Part shown: positions 10,728 through 20,410 of the stretch, in pieces
How positions within the stretch are numbered: the stretch's first letter is position 1
Layout: every line of letters starts with the position of its first letter
Assembly (NCBI GenBank): GCA_019828595.1
Contig: JAHQRK010000028.1
Coordinates: 558,001-622,000, forward strand
DNA length: 64,000 nt
From: Aphanomyces cochlioides
Lineage: Eukaryota; Oomycota; Saprolegniomycetes; Saprolegniales; Verrucalvaceae
Reading direction: 5' to 3'
Notes under the pieces: generated by a model
Databases searched by the model: none
Told to the model about the DNA's origin: nothing
What the model saw: the letters and a program-made list of their open reading frames with translations, nothing else
Made by a program: the position numbers and the translations under genes

Positions 10728-11334
10728 GATCAACCCGACACGGCCGTGTCACAATCTCGTCACGACATGCATCAAACATCAGCTGGAACTTCTCGCAGCC
10801 TCTGGAGGATCTTTGTGCGCGCGCCTCTCTTGATTGCCTGCTTAACGTGTCTGCCTCTGTGCCTTACCTATGGTTGATACTGGTTCCGCTGTTGGATTCG
10901 TCAAGTACTGGTACTCTTGGCACCAACCGTGGGCTTCCACAGCCACCGATCGACAACCTGAAGTTCCATGGAATGATGGGAACATTTTTAAAATTAAATG
11001 TCTAGGGGGGGTCCTTTCGGTGTTGGCCCGACAAGCATCATCCAGACGGACATCAAACTTGACCAGTATTGAGACTCTGTTGTCGAATGTCGTGCTATTT
11101 GATGACACAGTATTGTTGCTTGTCAAAGGCCGAAATGCCCTGCCTTGATGATGTCGACGTGACACCATCAAGGCGAGCAACAGCTCCAACACGCTTGTGA
11201 AACTGATAGATTACGAGGGATTAATTGACTTGTTTATATTTTGCGAGTTCGCGTTTGTCGATGTAGTGCTTCCATGGCGCTTCGTGATATTTAGAGTGTT
11301 TTCGTTGGGGCTGTTGACATACGTCTTGTCAAGT
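10728..11334. other. intergenic, no gene seen
   Basis: About 600 bp between the kinase promoter motifs and the 3' end of the small membrane-protein gene. Short frames on both strands lack any recognisable segment. Confidence 0.4.
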
Positions 11335-11637
11335 TTAGAGGATGTGAATGTCGTTTCCTGTTTGAGACTGCAGCTGCATTTGTCCGTGAAATTCTTTGGC
11401 TCGATCTTCGTGCTCCTTGGTCTTTCGCGCTCGCCGAACAAACATGGCCAAGATCACAAGCGCACCAACGACACCTGCAATGAGGCCATAGATAAGCAAA
11501 TTGGCCGCGACGCTGCCACCATGTCTTGCTGGTGGCGCTTTGATCTCTGGCACATCGATGTTTCCTGTCGTGTTGGTGGCCGTCGCGACGGCGACAGCTA
11601 GGACGAGAAGCCAGACGAGAGCGAAACCACGCGACAT
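11335..11637 (-). CDS. small type-I membrane protein with signal peptide
   Basis: 100 residues from the ATG at 11637; longer open sequence upstream has no signal-like start. The protein has a clear signal peptide (MSRGFALVWLLVLAVAVATA), a short ectodomain with an N-glycosylation site (NTT), a second hydrophobic helix at about residues 50-72 (LLIYGLIAGVVGALVILAMF), a basic stop-transfer stretch (VRRARKTK) and a short cytosolic tail. It resembles small oomycete membrane proteins of unknown role. No family is recognised. Confidence 0.65.
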   Translation of the reverse strand: MSRGFALVWLLVLAVAVATATNTTGNIDVPEIKAPPARHGGSVAANLLIYGLIAGVVGALVILAMFVRRARKTKEHEDRAKEFHGQMQLQSQTGNDIHIL

Positions 11638-12553
11638 TCGATTGACTGTCCAAGGATGATGATATGGAAGTGGGATGCCATGGCAATGGTTTCCTCCAAC
11701 CTGGTTGAAGTCAATGGTCAAGGAATTGTGGTAGAAGGAGCTCACTCGATTAAGTTCGACTAAGAAGTGATATATCATTTTGGAAATGATACGCTTGTTG
11801 ATACTTTCTCCTTGTCAAAAAGCACACAGCACTCCAACAAAATGGGCATTGCTATTGCAATAGCAATACTATTACTCGCAATGGCGCTAGCAATGGTATA
11901 GTTTGCATTCTATGCAATCGCACTGGGCTCAAATGGTTTTGTCCATGTCAAATGTCAACGAGAGATGATCGTACTTAGGCTGACACGGGTTGAAGCGACA
12001 TGCGACAGGAGAAAGCCTCATCTTTGCCTTGTTTGGGGCAGAACGTGCGGTCGTGCTGGATGTTTGTTCCTGTAAATATGACAGTCTCTCATCGATTCTA
12101 CATGGATTGCACCACGTCCCCCCCCCGACATGTGCGTTCGAATTTCTCCATTGTCCATTGCAATGCACATTGGGGCATGTCGACCAGAGCAAGAAAGATC
12201 TCGATGAATTTCGACCAGCTCGTCGACACGGCTACGATGTATGTCTTGGGTAGGGGGACTTGGACCACCAACTGGCTGGTCCAAGTCGTTGTTAAGCTCG
12301 TGCGTTGATGCGACTGCTGATGAATCATGTACGCCAGAGCGTGACTAACGCTGCAGTTTGCTAATTTCCAAAGTGATATTTAAAATGATATTTCATACTT
12401 GAGTTTTGATATTTCTTCTTTTCTTGATATTTCGAAGAAGATTGCATTGGATGGCGAACCGGCACAATTCGTTGCCATGGGCAAAGTGGCGCCGGACATC
12501 TAGTACGCCGACAAAGATGAATATGTCTGACAGAGTTCTGCCTGTCTAGTGCA
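11638..12553. other. intergenic with a 20-bp perfect palindrome
   Basis: About 900 bp. The palindrome ATTGCTATTGCAATAGCAAT lies at 11848-11867, followed by further GCAAT/GCTAGC repeats to 11900. The rest may contain a missing 5' exon of the MgtE-like gene, but I cannot place one with confidence. Confidence 0.45.
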
Positions 12554-13186
12554 TTGGAAGAAGGCTGGATTGAGTTCCAAGACGTGCTGCCCATTACGGA
12601 GCGAGATCCAGCATTCGATGCCGTCGTGATGCATCAACTGCCAGCGTTTGAGCGAGCAAGGCGGCGACTCTTCTCTCTCGTCGTGACTTTTTCCATCGAA
12701 ATGCTCGTCGCATTTGTCATCTCGCGATATACTACGACGTTGCGGACGTATCCTCTACTCATGTCGTTCATGCCGGTCATCTCTGCTATTTCAGGAAATG
12801 TTGGCTTGCAATCGTCCAGCATTACGACTCGAGCATTGGCCTTGGGCCTTGTATCAACGAAGGACTCTTGGTATGCTATCGGACGCGAAATGGCCTCGGG
12901 TGCTGTCTTGGGGATCGTTCTTGGCGTGATCACTGGTATTGTGGCTGGTCTGTGGCAACAATGGGCTGTCTTTGGGATTGTTGTCGGCGTGGCGCAGTTT
13001 TTGTCGATCGTCACAGCGTCCTTGACTGGCAGCGCTGCACCACTCATCGGCAAGTCTCTCCACATGGACCCAGCTACGTTTGCAGGCCCAATGGAAACTG
13101 CAATTCAGGATGTCGTGGGCAATTCTTTCTTCCTCATGCTCGCCAGCGTCCTCCTCGAATATTTTGCCCACCTCCGGCCTCATTAG
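12554..13186 (+). CDS. MgtE/SLC41-type divalent cation transporter (5' end uncertain)
   Basis: The frame encodes one MgtE membrane domain (PF01769): ARRRLFSLVVTFSIEMLVAF, then PLLMSFMPVISAISGNVGLQ with the family's conserved Pro and Gly-Asn-x-Gly, then SSSITTRALALG, and four more hydrophobic helices. The signature DPATFAGPMETAIQDVVG near residue 170 matches the metal-binding DP...GP.....D..G element of the last helices. It should move Mg2+ across a membrane. Eukaryotic SLC41 proteins carry two such domains; only one is present, so this is half-size, a homodimer-forming type like bacterial MgtE, or the second half of a longer gene. No ATG precedes residue 26 (12629), so either that ATG is used or an upstream exon is missing. 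No CBS domain is seen. Confidence 0.7.
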   Translation: MEEGWIEFQDVLPITERDPAFDAVVMHQLPAFERARRRLFSLVVTFSIEMLVAFVISRYTTTLRTYPLLMSFMPVISAISGNVGLQSSSITTRALALGLVSTKDSWYAIGREMASGAVLGIVLGVITGIVAGLWQQWAVFGIVVGVAQFLSIVTASLTGSAAPLIGKSLHMDPATFAGPMETAIQDVVGNSFFLMLASVLLEYFAHLRPH

Positions 13187-13310
13187 ACACAACTACGGCG
13201 ACGTTTAATGAGAAAAATAAAGACATTTTTGCTATCTAGATAGTATTCACGGCATGCGCATACTCAAAAGATATATGGCACTGCCACGTTTCTCTGCGTC
13301 ATGTCCTCTC

Positions 13311-14662
13311 CTATTTGACACTGCCATACGTCGGCTCGCCTCGTAAGGCGCTACCGAATACAGGGGTGTGCTGTGGAGTTGTCGTGGGTGTCGGGCTCAG
13401 TGGCATGAGGGAGCCAAAGCGACCGCTGGCCAAGGCTGATGCAAGCTCATCATCCGTGCGTTGGGTGAGGAGATAAATACCCACAATGATGACTAGGAAT
13501 TTGAGAATAATTATTGAAGCAACAATGATGACGTACGGACGAGAGCAATGGGCAGCGAAATCCACTCAAAGAGAGTCAAAGTATCGTACTTTTGGTAAAA
13601 CACAACGCCACCGACGACACTCGACTACAAAATGGTCATCATCTATCTTTGCAGTAGAAAAACTTACCCCAATCCAAAAACATTGAAAGACTGGAAAGAC
13701 CGACAATGTATCGCCCGACATGATGGCACGATTGAGCAAATCTGTCTGAAGGATCAACGTGGCTACCATGCCTAAGAAGATGTCATCGCATTGCGTTCAA
13801 GAGCAATTGACAGACCGCCAACAAATAAGTACGTGAGTGGGTAGACAAATTGATTGTCGCCTTGAAATGTGAGCAAGAGCAGCATCGACGCGCACTATAT
13901 GACGGTGATGCAAGTGTTAGGATATCAGATATACCTTTGCTAAAAGAACGGAGAAGGATCCGAAAATACCAGACGCAGTGGCGTACAGGTAAGGCTGTCG
14001 ACGAAATAAATGCTCGTGGGTCCGTTTGGAATAGCGATTAATGGCTCGTATCTCACCAAAAATGCCCAGAAGGACGACGCACTATACAAGACAACGTTCA
14101 GGACAAATTAAATGGGTTGGTCTACCATGACGGAGAAATAGATGACAAATCCAAGGTGTCGAAATTGTCCTTCAAGTTCATCCAAATCCAACTGTGCATC
14201 AGGTTTGTTGGCCAGTGTGCTCAAGACAACACCAACAACGATGAAGAGTGTGCCGAGGATATCGCTCCATCCGAGTCTTTGACCGAGCCACAGGTGAGCA
14301 AATCCCATATTGGCAAGCACGGTGCAACCGCCACCGACAGACGCCACGAGCGCTTGTGGTGCAAATGCCAGTGCTTCAAAGTCACCCACGGAGCCGAGAA
14401 TAACGAGCGCCATGCCAATCGTCCACAGGGGACGGACATAATACGGTCTTTGTTGAAAGATTGGCCGTCTCTCTTCCTTGACATGCGAGAGTTTCTGGAC
14501 ATTCACGCCGAGATTGGACAAGATGGCCGAGCCGATCACGATGGCAAGGCCAATCCACTTGAATTCGGCTGCTTCCGGAGAATTGTCTTCTTGTGGATTC
14601 GCCGCCAAGTTGTTGGCATTCTGCTGCGCGACTTCCAGGATGCGGCGGACATACGTCGACAT
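13311..14662 (-). CDS. NIPA-type magnesium transporter
   Basis: A multi-exon gene (about seven exons, introns about 45-65 nt) starting at MSTYVRRILEV. Family landmarks in order: an N-terminal helix (WIGLAIVIGSAILSNLGVN) and the basic loop after it; PLWTIGMALVILGSVGDF with FAPQALVASVGGGCTVLANM, the strongly conserved NIPA core; SDILGTLFIVVGVVLS; an exon at about 14000-13940 with PYLYATASGIFGSFSVLLAK; one at 13880-13815 with GDNQFVYPLTYLFVG; then TLILQTDLLNRAIMSGDTL and VVGGVVFYQKYDTL; and a last helix IIVGIYLLTQRTDDE before a Thr/Pro-rich tail. NIPA proteins (PF05653) are nine-helix Mg2+ transporters of plasma or endosomal membranes. Its 3' end faces that of the MgtE-like gene, 125 bp away. 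Confidence 0.85.
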
Positions 14663-14875
14663 TCCGAAATCCAGCCAATCCAAATCTTTTGTCCGAGTGT
14701 TTCCACCAAGATGACGGTTACGATACGGTAAAACCTCATGACCGACAGACTTAATCTAGCTATGATTGGCTAAAATACATAACTTTTAACCAATCCAAAT
14801 CAGTATTTTACCTTATTACTATCTCCGTTTAAATTTTATCTGAGCCCCAAGACAAGGCTTAAACTACAGTCAGCG
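14663..14875. other. short AT-rich promoter region up to the Harbinger insertion
   Basis: About 210 bp upstream of the NIPA ATG. The Harbinger element begins at 14879, so NIPA's upstream sequence beyond this point was displaced by the insertion. Confidence 0.35.
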
Positions 14876-14878
14876 TAA

Positions 14879-14902
14879 GAGCATCCGCACCGCTACACTG
14901 GA
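14879..14902 (+). repeat. Harbinger left terminal inverted repeat
   Basis: 24 bp, identical to the reverse complement of 17530-17553. It is preceded by TAA at 14876-14878. Confidence 0.93.
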
Positions 14903-15054
14903 TTCAACTCAGAGTCTGACTTTTTTCAGAGCTCAAACTCCGAGCCAAAAACTCAGTTTACGTGTCAGTCTTCTTTTTGTCGCACCGGTACTCATGATTT
15001 AGTCAGATTACTGTTAAAATCAATATAATATTTTGGCAGTTGCTGTGAAAATCA

Positions 15055-16407
15055 ATGGAGAAGTGGAAGAAGGATATGGCTGTCCTCGCTACGAATGCCA
15101 TGGATTCGTCCGATGACGATGACGATCAAGTGGTAATGGCACTGGTGCAAGTCATACGGTCCAGGCAAGTGAAAACTACCCGAGAAGCCCGTAAATCTGG
15201 CAATATTGACCGCGGGCGTCTTGCAGGACATGAAAATATCATTCGAGACTACTTTGGGCAAGGAAACAACCCACCGATTTACTCTGACCGTACCTTTCGC
15301 CGGCGTTTCCGAATGGGGCGAGATCTATTCCTTCGCATCGTTCACTCTGTTGTCGAATATGACAGCTACTTTGTGCAAAAGTGTGACGCGATAGGAAAGA
15401 AAGGTGGTCCATTATACATCTTTAAGAAGCTAAAACTCTACAATTAGGGCTCTCACATATTCAAAAATGTACTTCAGCAATGCGCATTCTTGCGTATGGC
15501 TTATCTGCTGACGCTACCGATGAATATTGTCGTTTGGGCGAAAGTACATCCATGAAGTCGTTGAAACGATTTGTCGATGCAATTGTAAATGTCTTTGGCC
15601 CTACATATCTTCGTGAGCCATCTGATGACGATATTCAGCATCATCTCGACCAAAATGCCGCCCGCGGCTTTCCTGGAATGTTTGGCTCAATAGATTGCAC
15701 ACATTGGGAATGGAAAAACTGCCGTGTTGCATGGCAAGGTCAATACCAAGATCTTGAGGGCAAGCGATCCATCGTTTTAGAAGCAATTGCCACCCAGAAT
15801 CTTTGGATATGGCACGCATTTATTGGTGTCCCAGGGTCAAACAACGATATCAACGTATTTGATCTCTCTACATTACTTGTAAAATTGATAAACGCTGCAG
15901 CTAGGCAAGTTGAGTTCAAGGTATGAGCTGCTTTGTGTGCATTCGATAGCTTCTACAACCCAACTAGGTTAATCAAACGACATATTCAACCATGTATTTG
16001 CTGGCTGCTGGTATCTATCCATCAACAGCGTATTTCCAAAAGCCGATCAGCAATCCTGTGGGAAACAAACAAAAACTCTACACCAAGCGACAAGCGGCAT
16101 TGCGAAAGGATGTAGAGCGCTGTTTTGGCGTTTTGTTTGGGCGATTTCATATTCTCGCCAGTCGTGGTCGCTTTTGGAGTAGAGATACAATGCATGCAGT
16201 TTGGAAGGCATGTATTGTCTTGCACAATATCATCATTGAGGACGCGACGGACACAAGTATTGAAAGCACTGAATGGCCCAGTGATTTAGGCCCAGTGATT
16301 TACAACGTGAGCCAATCTCTTTCAACAAATACGTCGAGATTAAGAAGTCTCTCAAAAACGAGCGTGCTCATTACGACCTTCGGAACGATATTATTGAGCA
16401 CTTGTAG
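15055..16407 (+). pseudogene. Harbinger DDE transposase, C-terminus frameshifted
   Basis: Three exons: 15055-15403, 15448-15920 and 15968 onward; the two 44-47 nt introns restore a continuous frame. The catalytic triad of DDE_Tnp_4 is intact: first Asp in MFGSIDCTHWEWKNC, second in GVPGSNNDINVFDLS, Glu in RKDVERCFGVLFGRF. The segment around YLLAAGIYPSTAYFQKPIS is also typical. In the last exon GGCCCAGTGATTTA is tandemly repeated (16275-16288 and 16289-16302). This 14-bp duplication shifts the frame, so the observed reading continues to 16459, while the ancestral frame would reach a TAG at 16405-16407. About 35 family-like C-terminal residues are therefore lost. The core may still fold, but normal activity is doubtful. 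Confidence 0.85.
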
Positions 16408-16474
16408 TCGATGCTTGGAGAGAGCACACTCGATGAGTAGATTCATTGACTTAGACTAAGCTTTACTCAATAGT

Positions 16475-17274
16475 CTAATCTAGGCGTGCTGAAGTATAAG
16501 CTACTTCAGTGCTTTCACGAGCTTTTGCTCTTGCTTCGAAATTCGCAATGATTTCAGCTTGTTGTAGATTCAAAAAGCGACGAGCTTGTGGGGTCAAGTT
16601 GTCAGTTGGCATTGTAAAGACTTGAAGGTTTGCGAGAATAGTTTGTGCCTCAGCTTTTTTCTCCATGGCGGCTGCAATATCCATCGTTGCTTGAGCAAGC
16701 TTTGAATCGTCGTTCTTTTGTTTCTTCTCTTCAATCTTTTGACGTTTCGCTGCTTTTACACCGATAGGTTTTGTCGTCACAGAAATACCATCAACTGAAG
16801 ATGACGGTAGCATTAACACGTCATCTTCCGCTGATGGTATTCTTGACTTTGCTTTTGATGTAGTGTTCCGGTAGCTTTCCCATTTTGGATTGTCTGATAG
16901 ATATCGCCAACATTCAATGAGTTTGAAACTCTGGTGTTTGCCACTCTTGTCAACACAATCGTCGTAGTACTGTACAGCCTCTTTGCTTGCTGTATGACAT
17001 CATTGACGTTTGTTCCACTCGTTTTCAAGTCCATTACTTGGGCAAAGCAACCACAAAACTTCCCTACGTCGTGCTTGATTACACCAAATTTGGTTTCCAG
17101 TGCCCGTGCCGTTCTTTCCGGTCGGCCATCAGGCTTGTTTGCATTGTAAAAGTTTGCAATCGACTCCCAAAAGGTTGCAGACGTTTGCTCCGTTCAAACT
17201 TGAGGGTCTTCAGACACAGATATCCAAGATTTGCACAGCAGTTCATTCTCAACGTCGTTCATCCACACTGACAT
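16475..17274 (-). pseudogene. Harbinger NAM/Myb-like partner protein, broken
   Basis: This is the second Harbinger gene, usually needed for DNA binding and nuclear import of the transposase. From the ATG at 17274 it reads MSVWMNDVENELLCKSW, a trihelix/Myb-like start, then an in-frame TGA (17194-17196). The same frame continues with TFWESIANFYNANKPDGRP and TARALETKFGVIKHDVGKF. Near 16978-16984 the frame changes by one missing base, after which the reading becomes WRYLSDNPKWESY and then the NAM-associated tail with KPIGVKAAKRQKIEEKKQK and a charged helix to 16475. One nonsense and one frameshift mutation are thus visible. It overlaps no part of the transposase and is convergent with it. Confidence 0.8.
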
Positions 17275-17529
17275 GGCGAAAACTCGGACTGGTCGAGTTT
17301 TTCGAGTGATGAAATAATGTGCGTCTTTCAATTTGTATACTATATATAACCCAACATTAAATTCCAAAGTCCGGGTGGCTCCCAGACACTGAGTTTTCGT
17401 GAAATACTCCGTGTTTGGGGCTCCAAATCCCGTGCCCGGGATGGAAAATACAGTTTACGTGTCGAAACCAGTGTTGCGGTGCGACTTGTTTTTGTCGAAA
17501 ACTGAATTTTATCCAGTTTCTGAGTCAGA

Positions 17530-17553
17530 TCCAGTGTAGCGGTGCGGATGCTC
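17530..17553 (-). repeat. Harbinger right terminal inverted repeat
   Basis: Perfect inverted copy of 14879-14902; followed by AAA. Confidence 0.93.
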
Positions 17554-17906
17554 AAATTTGAAAGCCCTCTAGGACTCAGCCTTGTAGCTACAGGAGGTAG
17601 GATAGTCGGGGGAATGGTCATGGCTTTGTGGTAGGAGCATCGGTTGCCCTTTGGGGTAATGACTAGACGGATGTTACGTCTGGTTGGTGTGCATGGAATT
17701 TCACCTCGATTAAGTGGGCCACAAGTAGTCGCTTACCCATTGTTGCCCACAAATATTGGTCTCTTTACACCCATCTGCGAGAATTCCAGGTTCTTGGATG
17801 CATTTCTCTCAAGATGAATGAGTAAACTTGACTGAGATAACCAATCTCAAGGATTACTGTAGTGTTATTACAGTACCACGTTGTGTTTGTTGCTGAAATC
17901 ACTGGC
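17554..17906. other. spacer between Harbinger element and MITE
   Basis: About 350 bp of unique-looking sequence. No gene seen. Confidence 0.35.
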
Positions 17907-17909
17907 TAA

Positions 17910-18374
17910 GAGCATCTCCAACCCATTAGCTATAGCCATAGCCAAATTAGCCATTTTGGGACAATTTTAGCTATAGCTATATTTGCAATCCACATTCTAC
18001 CATAGCTAAATGGAAGAAGCGACACCCAGGATGACCATATATCCTGAGTTCATCAGTGCCCTAGCAGCGATTCCCAAAACAACTGCGACGAATGCAGATC
18101 TTTTTGTCATCAATTTCTGTCCTTTCTAGGCCTCTTAGCCTAATCCTTGACTCCTTTTCACTCTTGCCAGAGCTCAGTACAACATCACACATTCATTCTT
18201 TTTTTTTGCTCAAGAATGTATGTTTGATATTTGACTTTTGAAATACTTGGCTAGCTATTTTGGTGAAAAATAGCTAGTCCAACAAAAATTATGGCTATAG
18301 CGATCCTGGGTGGGGCTGTTTTCTAGCCATATTTTGGCTATGGCTAGGGAAATAGCGACCGGGTGGAGACGCTC
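17910..18374. mobile_element. 465-bp Harbinger-type MITE
   Basis: A non-coding element flanked by a clean TAA target-site duplication (17907-17909 and 18375-18377). Its termini are inverted: left GAGCATCTCCAACCC, right (read inward) GAGCGTCTCCACCCGG. Subterminal stretches of TAGCTATAGCCATAGCC on the left and the matching CTAGCCATAGCC on the right extend the inverted repeat imperfectly over about 60 bp. The first seven bases (GAGCATC) equal those of the Harbinger element 360 bp away, so that family could mobilise it. Confidence 0.8.
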
Positions 18375-18636
18375 TAAAACTGAGATTTTTATCTTTGTCA
18401 TCGCATAACACACGCTTACACAAAACATCCTAATCCAAATAGCTCGTGTCATAAATCTGCTCTAGCTTGGCAAAACCAAGCCTGTAAACTCATGAACATG
18501 GAGCCCCCAAGAGCCTTCATTACAAGCAATTCTCTCGACATTTCTTTGAATTCGGAGGGAAACATGAGTACAGTTCAACTTGTGATTCATGTACGTAGTA
18601 CTCATCCTCGACATCAGACCTGGAAAAACTTACATG

Positions 18637-19326
18637 TGTGATGGGGGGGCGTGTGCGGAAGGAAACTCACACACTCACACAAGAATTTGTCGGTCAAAGG
18701 TTCTTTATGAGACTTTCGACCTGCAAGCGTTTTGAGAGTGCAAAGGGTACAACGAACGACTCGGAGTTTGCAAGGCTTCGAGTGGAAAAAGGTTGGGATA
18801 AAAGGGGGAGGTGTTTCGAGGCCCGTCGAAACTCGCGTCAAAACTCACTTCGAGCGCTGGTTAAGGGCTATTCACAAGATCACAGTACAAGGGGGTCGCT
18901 GGCACACCGGGCACAACAACCAAAAACAGGATCACGCAGTCGCAATGAAAGTCGGTCGTGCGCTCCAAAACTAGCTGTCTTGGATTGGGGTACTTCTTCG
19001 AACAGTTGAAGCTGTTGACCTTAGGTCATACACGACAAAGCGGAAGTGAATTCAAAGGTTAACTATCTACTCGACTTTTCTCTATTCTGGTCCATTGTTC
19101 CTATATCGTTTCTGCTCGCTCTCTTTACCGCAGCGTCCCCCAGCATTGGCCATGCTTCATCTATAACTTGTTCGCTGCTTGTTGGTTGGCCCTCGTGCTT
19201 TCATCTGTCGAGGATGTGCCATCGCGAGGCAATCGGTTGGTTCACGCTTCGGTGGTGGCGCTCTACAGTCATGTGAATGCGCGCGCGTTCTCGTTTTCTG
19301 TGTCTTCTGCATCATGCTTCATCACA
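18637..19326 (-). repeat. 3' LTR of the Ty3/gypsy element (690 bp)
   Basis: Nearly identical to 29484-30172. Differences: a run of seven versus six G just inside the TGTGATG end, T versus C near 18710, and G versus A near 18957. No purine-rich tract typical of a PPT is obvious just inside it. Confidence 0.95.
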
Positions 19327-19448
19327 AGCCACCCCGGTCAGGGTGCGACTCGCAAGAGTGAGCGCCGACCAACAACCTTCTTCTAGTCACCCAACCTTGT
19401 AACACTTGGCAAGAGTCATCGACCAATCTTGAGTCTTCACTTTTCACT

Positions 19449-20069
19449 ATGTCTCAACAGTCTGGGACCGCACGTTTGTCCTCGGTGCGCTCAAATGCTT
19501 CTTCCAGTGGTCGCAATGTAAAGCGTACTCCATCCAAATCCGTCGCTGGTCCTCAGGGGCTGGTCGCTGAAACTCCGTCAATCGCTCAGGTGCTCAGTGG
19601 TACGGCTCCGGCCACGTCTCATGGTCCATCGACTCGGTCGGCTTCTCAAAATCGTCATCGTGAACAAATTGCCGACCTTCCCAGGGCTCAACCGACTGAA
19701 CCTAACTTGCCTCGTTCACGCTCTCAACCGCAAACTCAACGCTCAACCATGCCTCAGACGTCAGGTACACAAGAGCCAACGCCAGACCAACAATTGCCAC
19801 CATCTCCTCGACAAAGCAGTGCTGAAACGGAGTCGATGAATGGCGTGCCAGGGCCTGAAAGCCATGATCCTCTTGATGAACTGCGTAACCAGGCTCTTCA
19901 TATCAACCAGCTCAACATTCGCCTGACTAACCAAGGTCGGCAACTTGAAAGGGCGGACGAACAAATCTTCATGTTGCGCGCCGAAATTGAGCACTTGCGT
20001 AACTTGTCGACAACATACGCGTATCTGGAGGTCAACCAAACGTCGCCAGACGTGAGCCGTGCGGCATGA
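19449..20069 (+). CDS. antisense accessory ORF A of the retrotransposon
   Basis: 206 residues from an ATG 123 bp inside the 3' LTR, on the strand opposite gag-pol. Residues 1-140 are rich in Ser, Pro, Gln, Thr and Arg and look disordered. Residues about 142-192 form an amphipathic helix with leucine/isoleucine heptads (LDELRNQALHINQLNI...LRAEIEHLRNL), a likely coiled coil for self-association. No zinc knuckle, protease, helicase or envelope signature is present, and there is no signal peptide. Its codon pattern is coherent and the frame is undamaged. Function unknown. The LTR lies directly upstream in this orientation and could serve as a promoter if it is bidirectional. Confidence 0.6.
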   Translation: MSQQSGTARLSSVRSNASSSGRNVKRTPSKSVAGPQGLVAETPSIAQVLSGTAPATSHGPSTRSASQNRHREQIADLPRAQPTEPNLPRSRSQPQTQRSTMPQTSGTQEPTPDQQLPPSPRQSSAETESMNGVPGPESHDPLDELRNQALHINQLNIRLTNQGRQLERADEQIFMLRAEIEHLRNLSTTYAYLEVNQTSPDVSRAA

Positions 20070-20410
20070 TGACTGTCCGTGGTCGTCCGTGCATGAAACC
20101 CAAAAGTTCTTGCGTCTATCGAGCTGCTGGCTGCCACCCCGAGCAGCGCCAACATCGTCAATCAATGGACGAGGATCGGGACTACGATGACGGCATGGAG
20201 CAAGAATAGTCTTCGTAACGCTTGCATAATCCATTGTAATTCTTGTCATTGCCTGTCAATCGTCTCGTCAATATCCATTGCCGACGCATTCGGTCAATCA
20301 CTGCTTCAACTTGTTTGGTCAATCATCAATTCAACGGGCGATTTGCTCATTGGTCGGTTGTACGGATATTTCTCGACTTTCACCAATTTTCCCATTCTTG
20401 GTTTTGCACC

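Larger units (their letters stand above)
14879..17553 (+). mobile_element. PIF/Harbinger DNA transposon, 2.7 kb
   Basis: A full-length element bounded by perfect 24-bp terminal inverted repeats that begin GAGCATCCGCACCGCTACAC. Inside each end there are subterminal repeats of the same CGCACCG core (near 14980 and 17495), as expected for transposase binding. The flanking triplets are TAA on the left and AAA on the right; Harbinger elements duplicate TWA on insertion, so one flank has probably mutated. The element carries the two genes typical of the superfamily: a DDE transposase (plus strand) and a convergent NAM/Myb-like DNA-binding partner (minus strand). Both are damaged, so the copy is probably not autonomous now. 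Confidence 0.9.

Noticed and set aside
19327..19360. Primer-binding site next to the left LTR (plus-strand orientation of the element)
   Set aside because: Sequence does not begin with TGG and matches no tRNA end; gag-pol and the TGG site at the other LTR show minus orientation.
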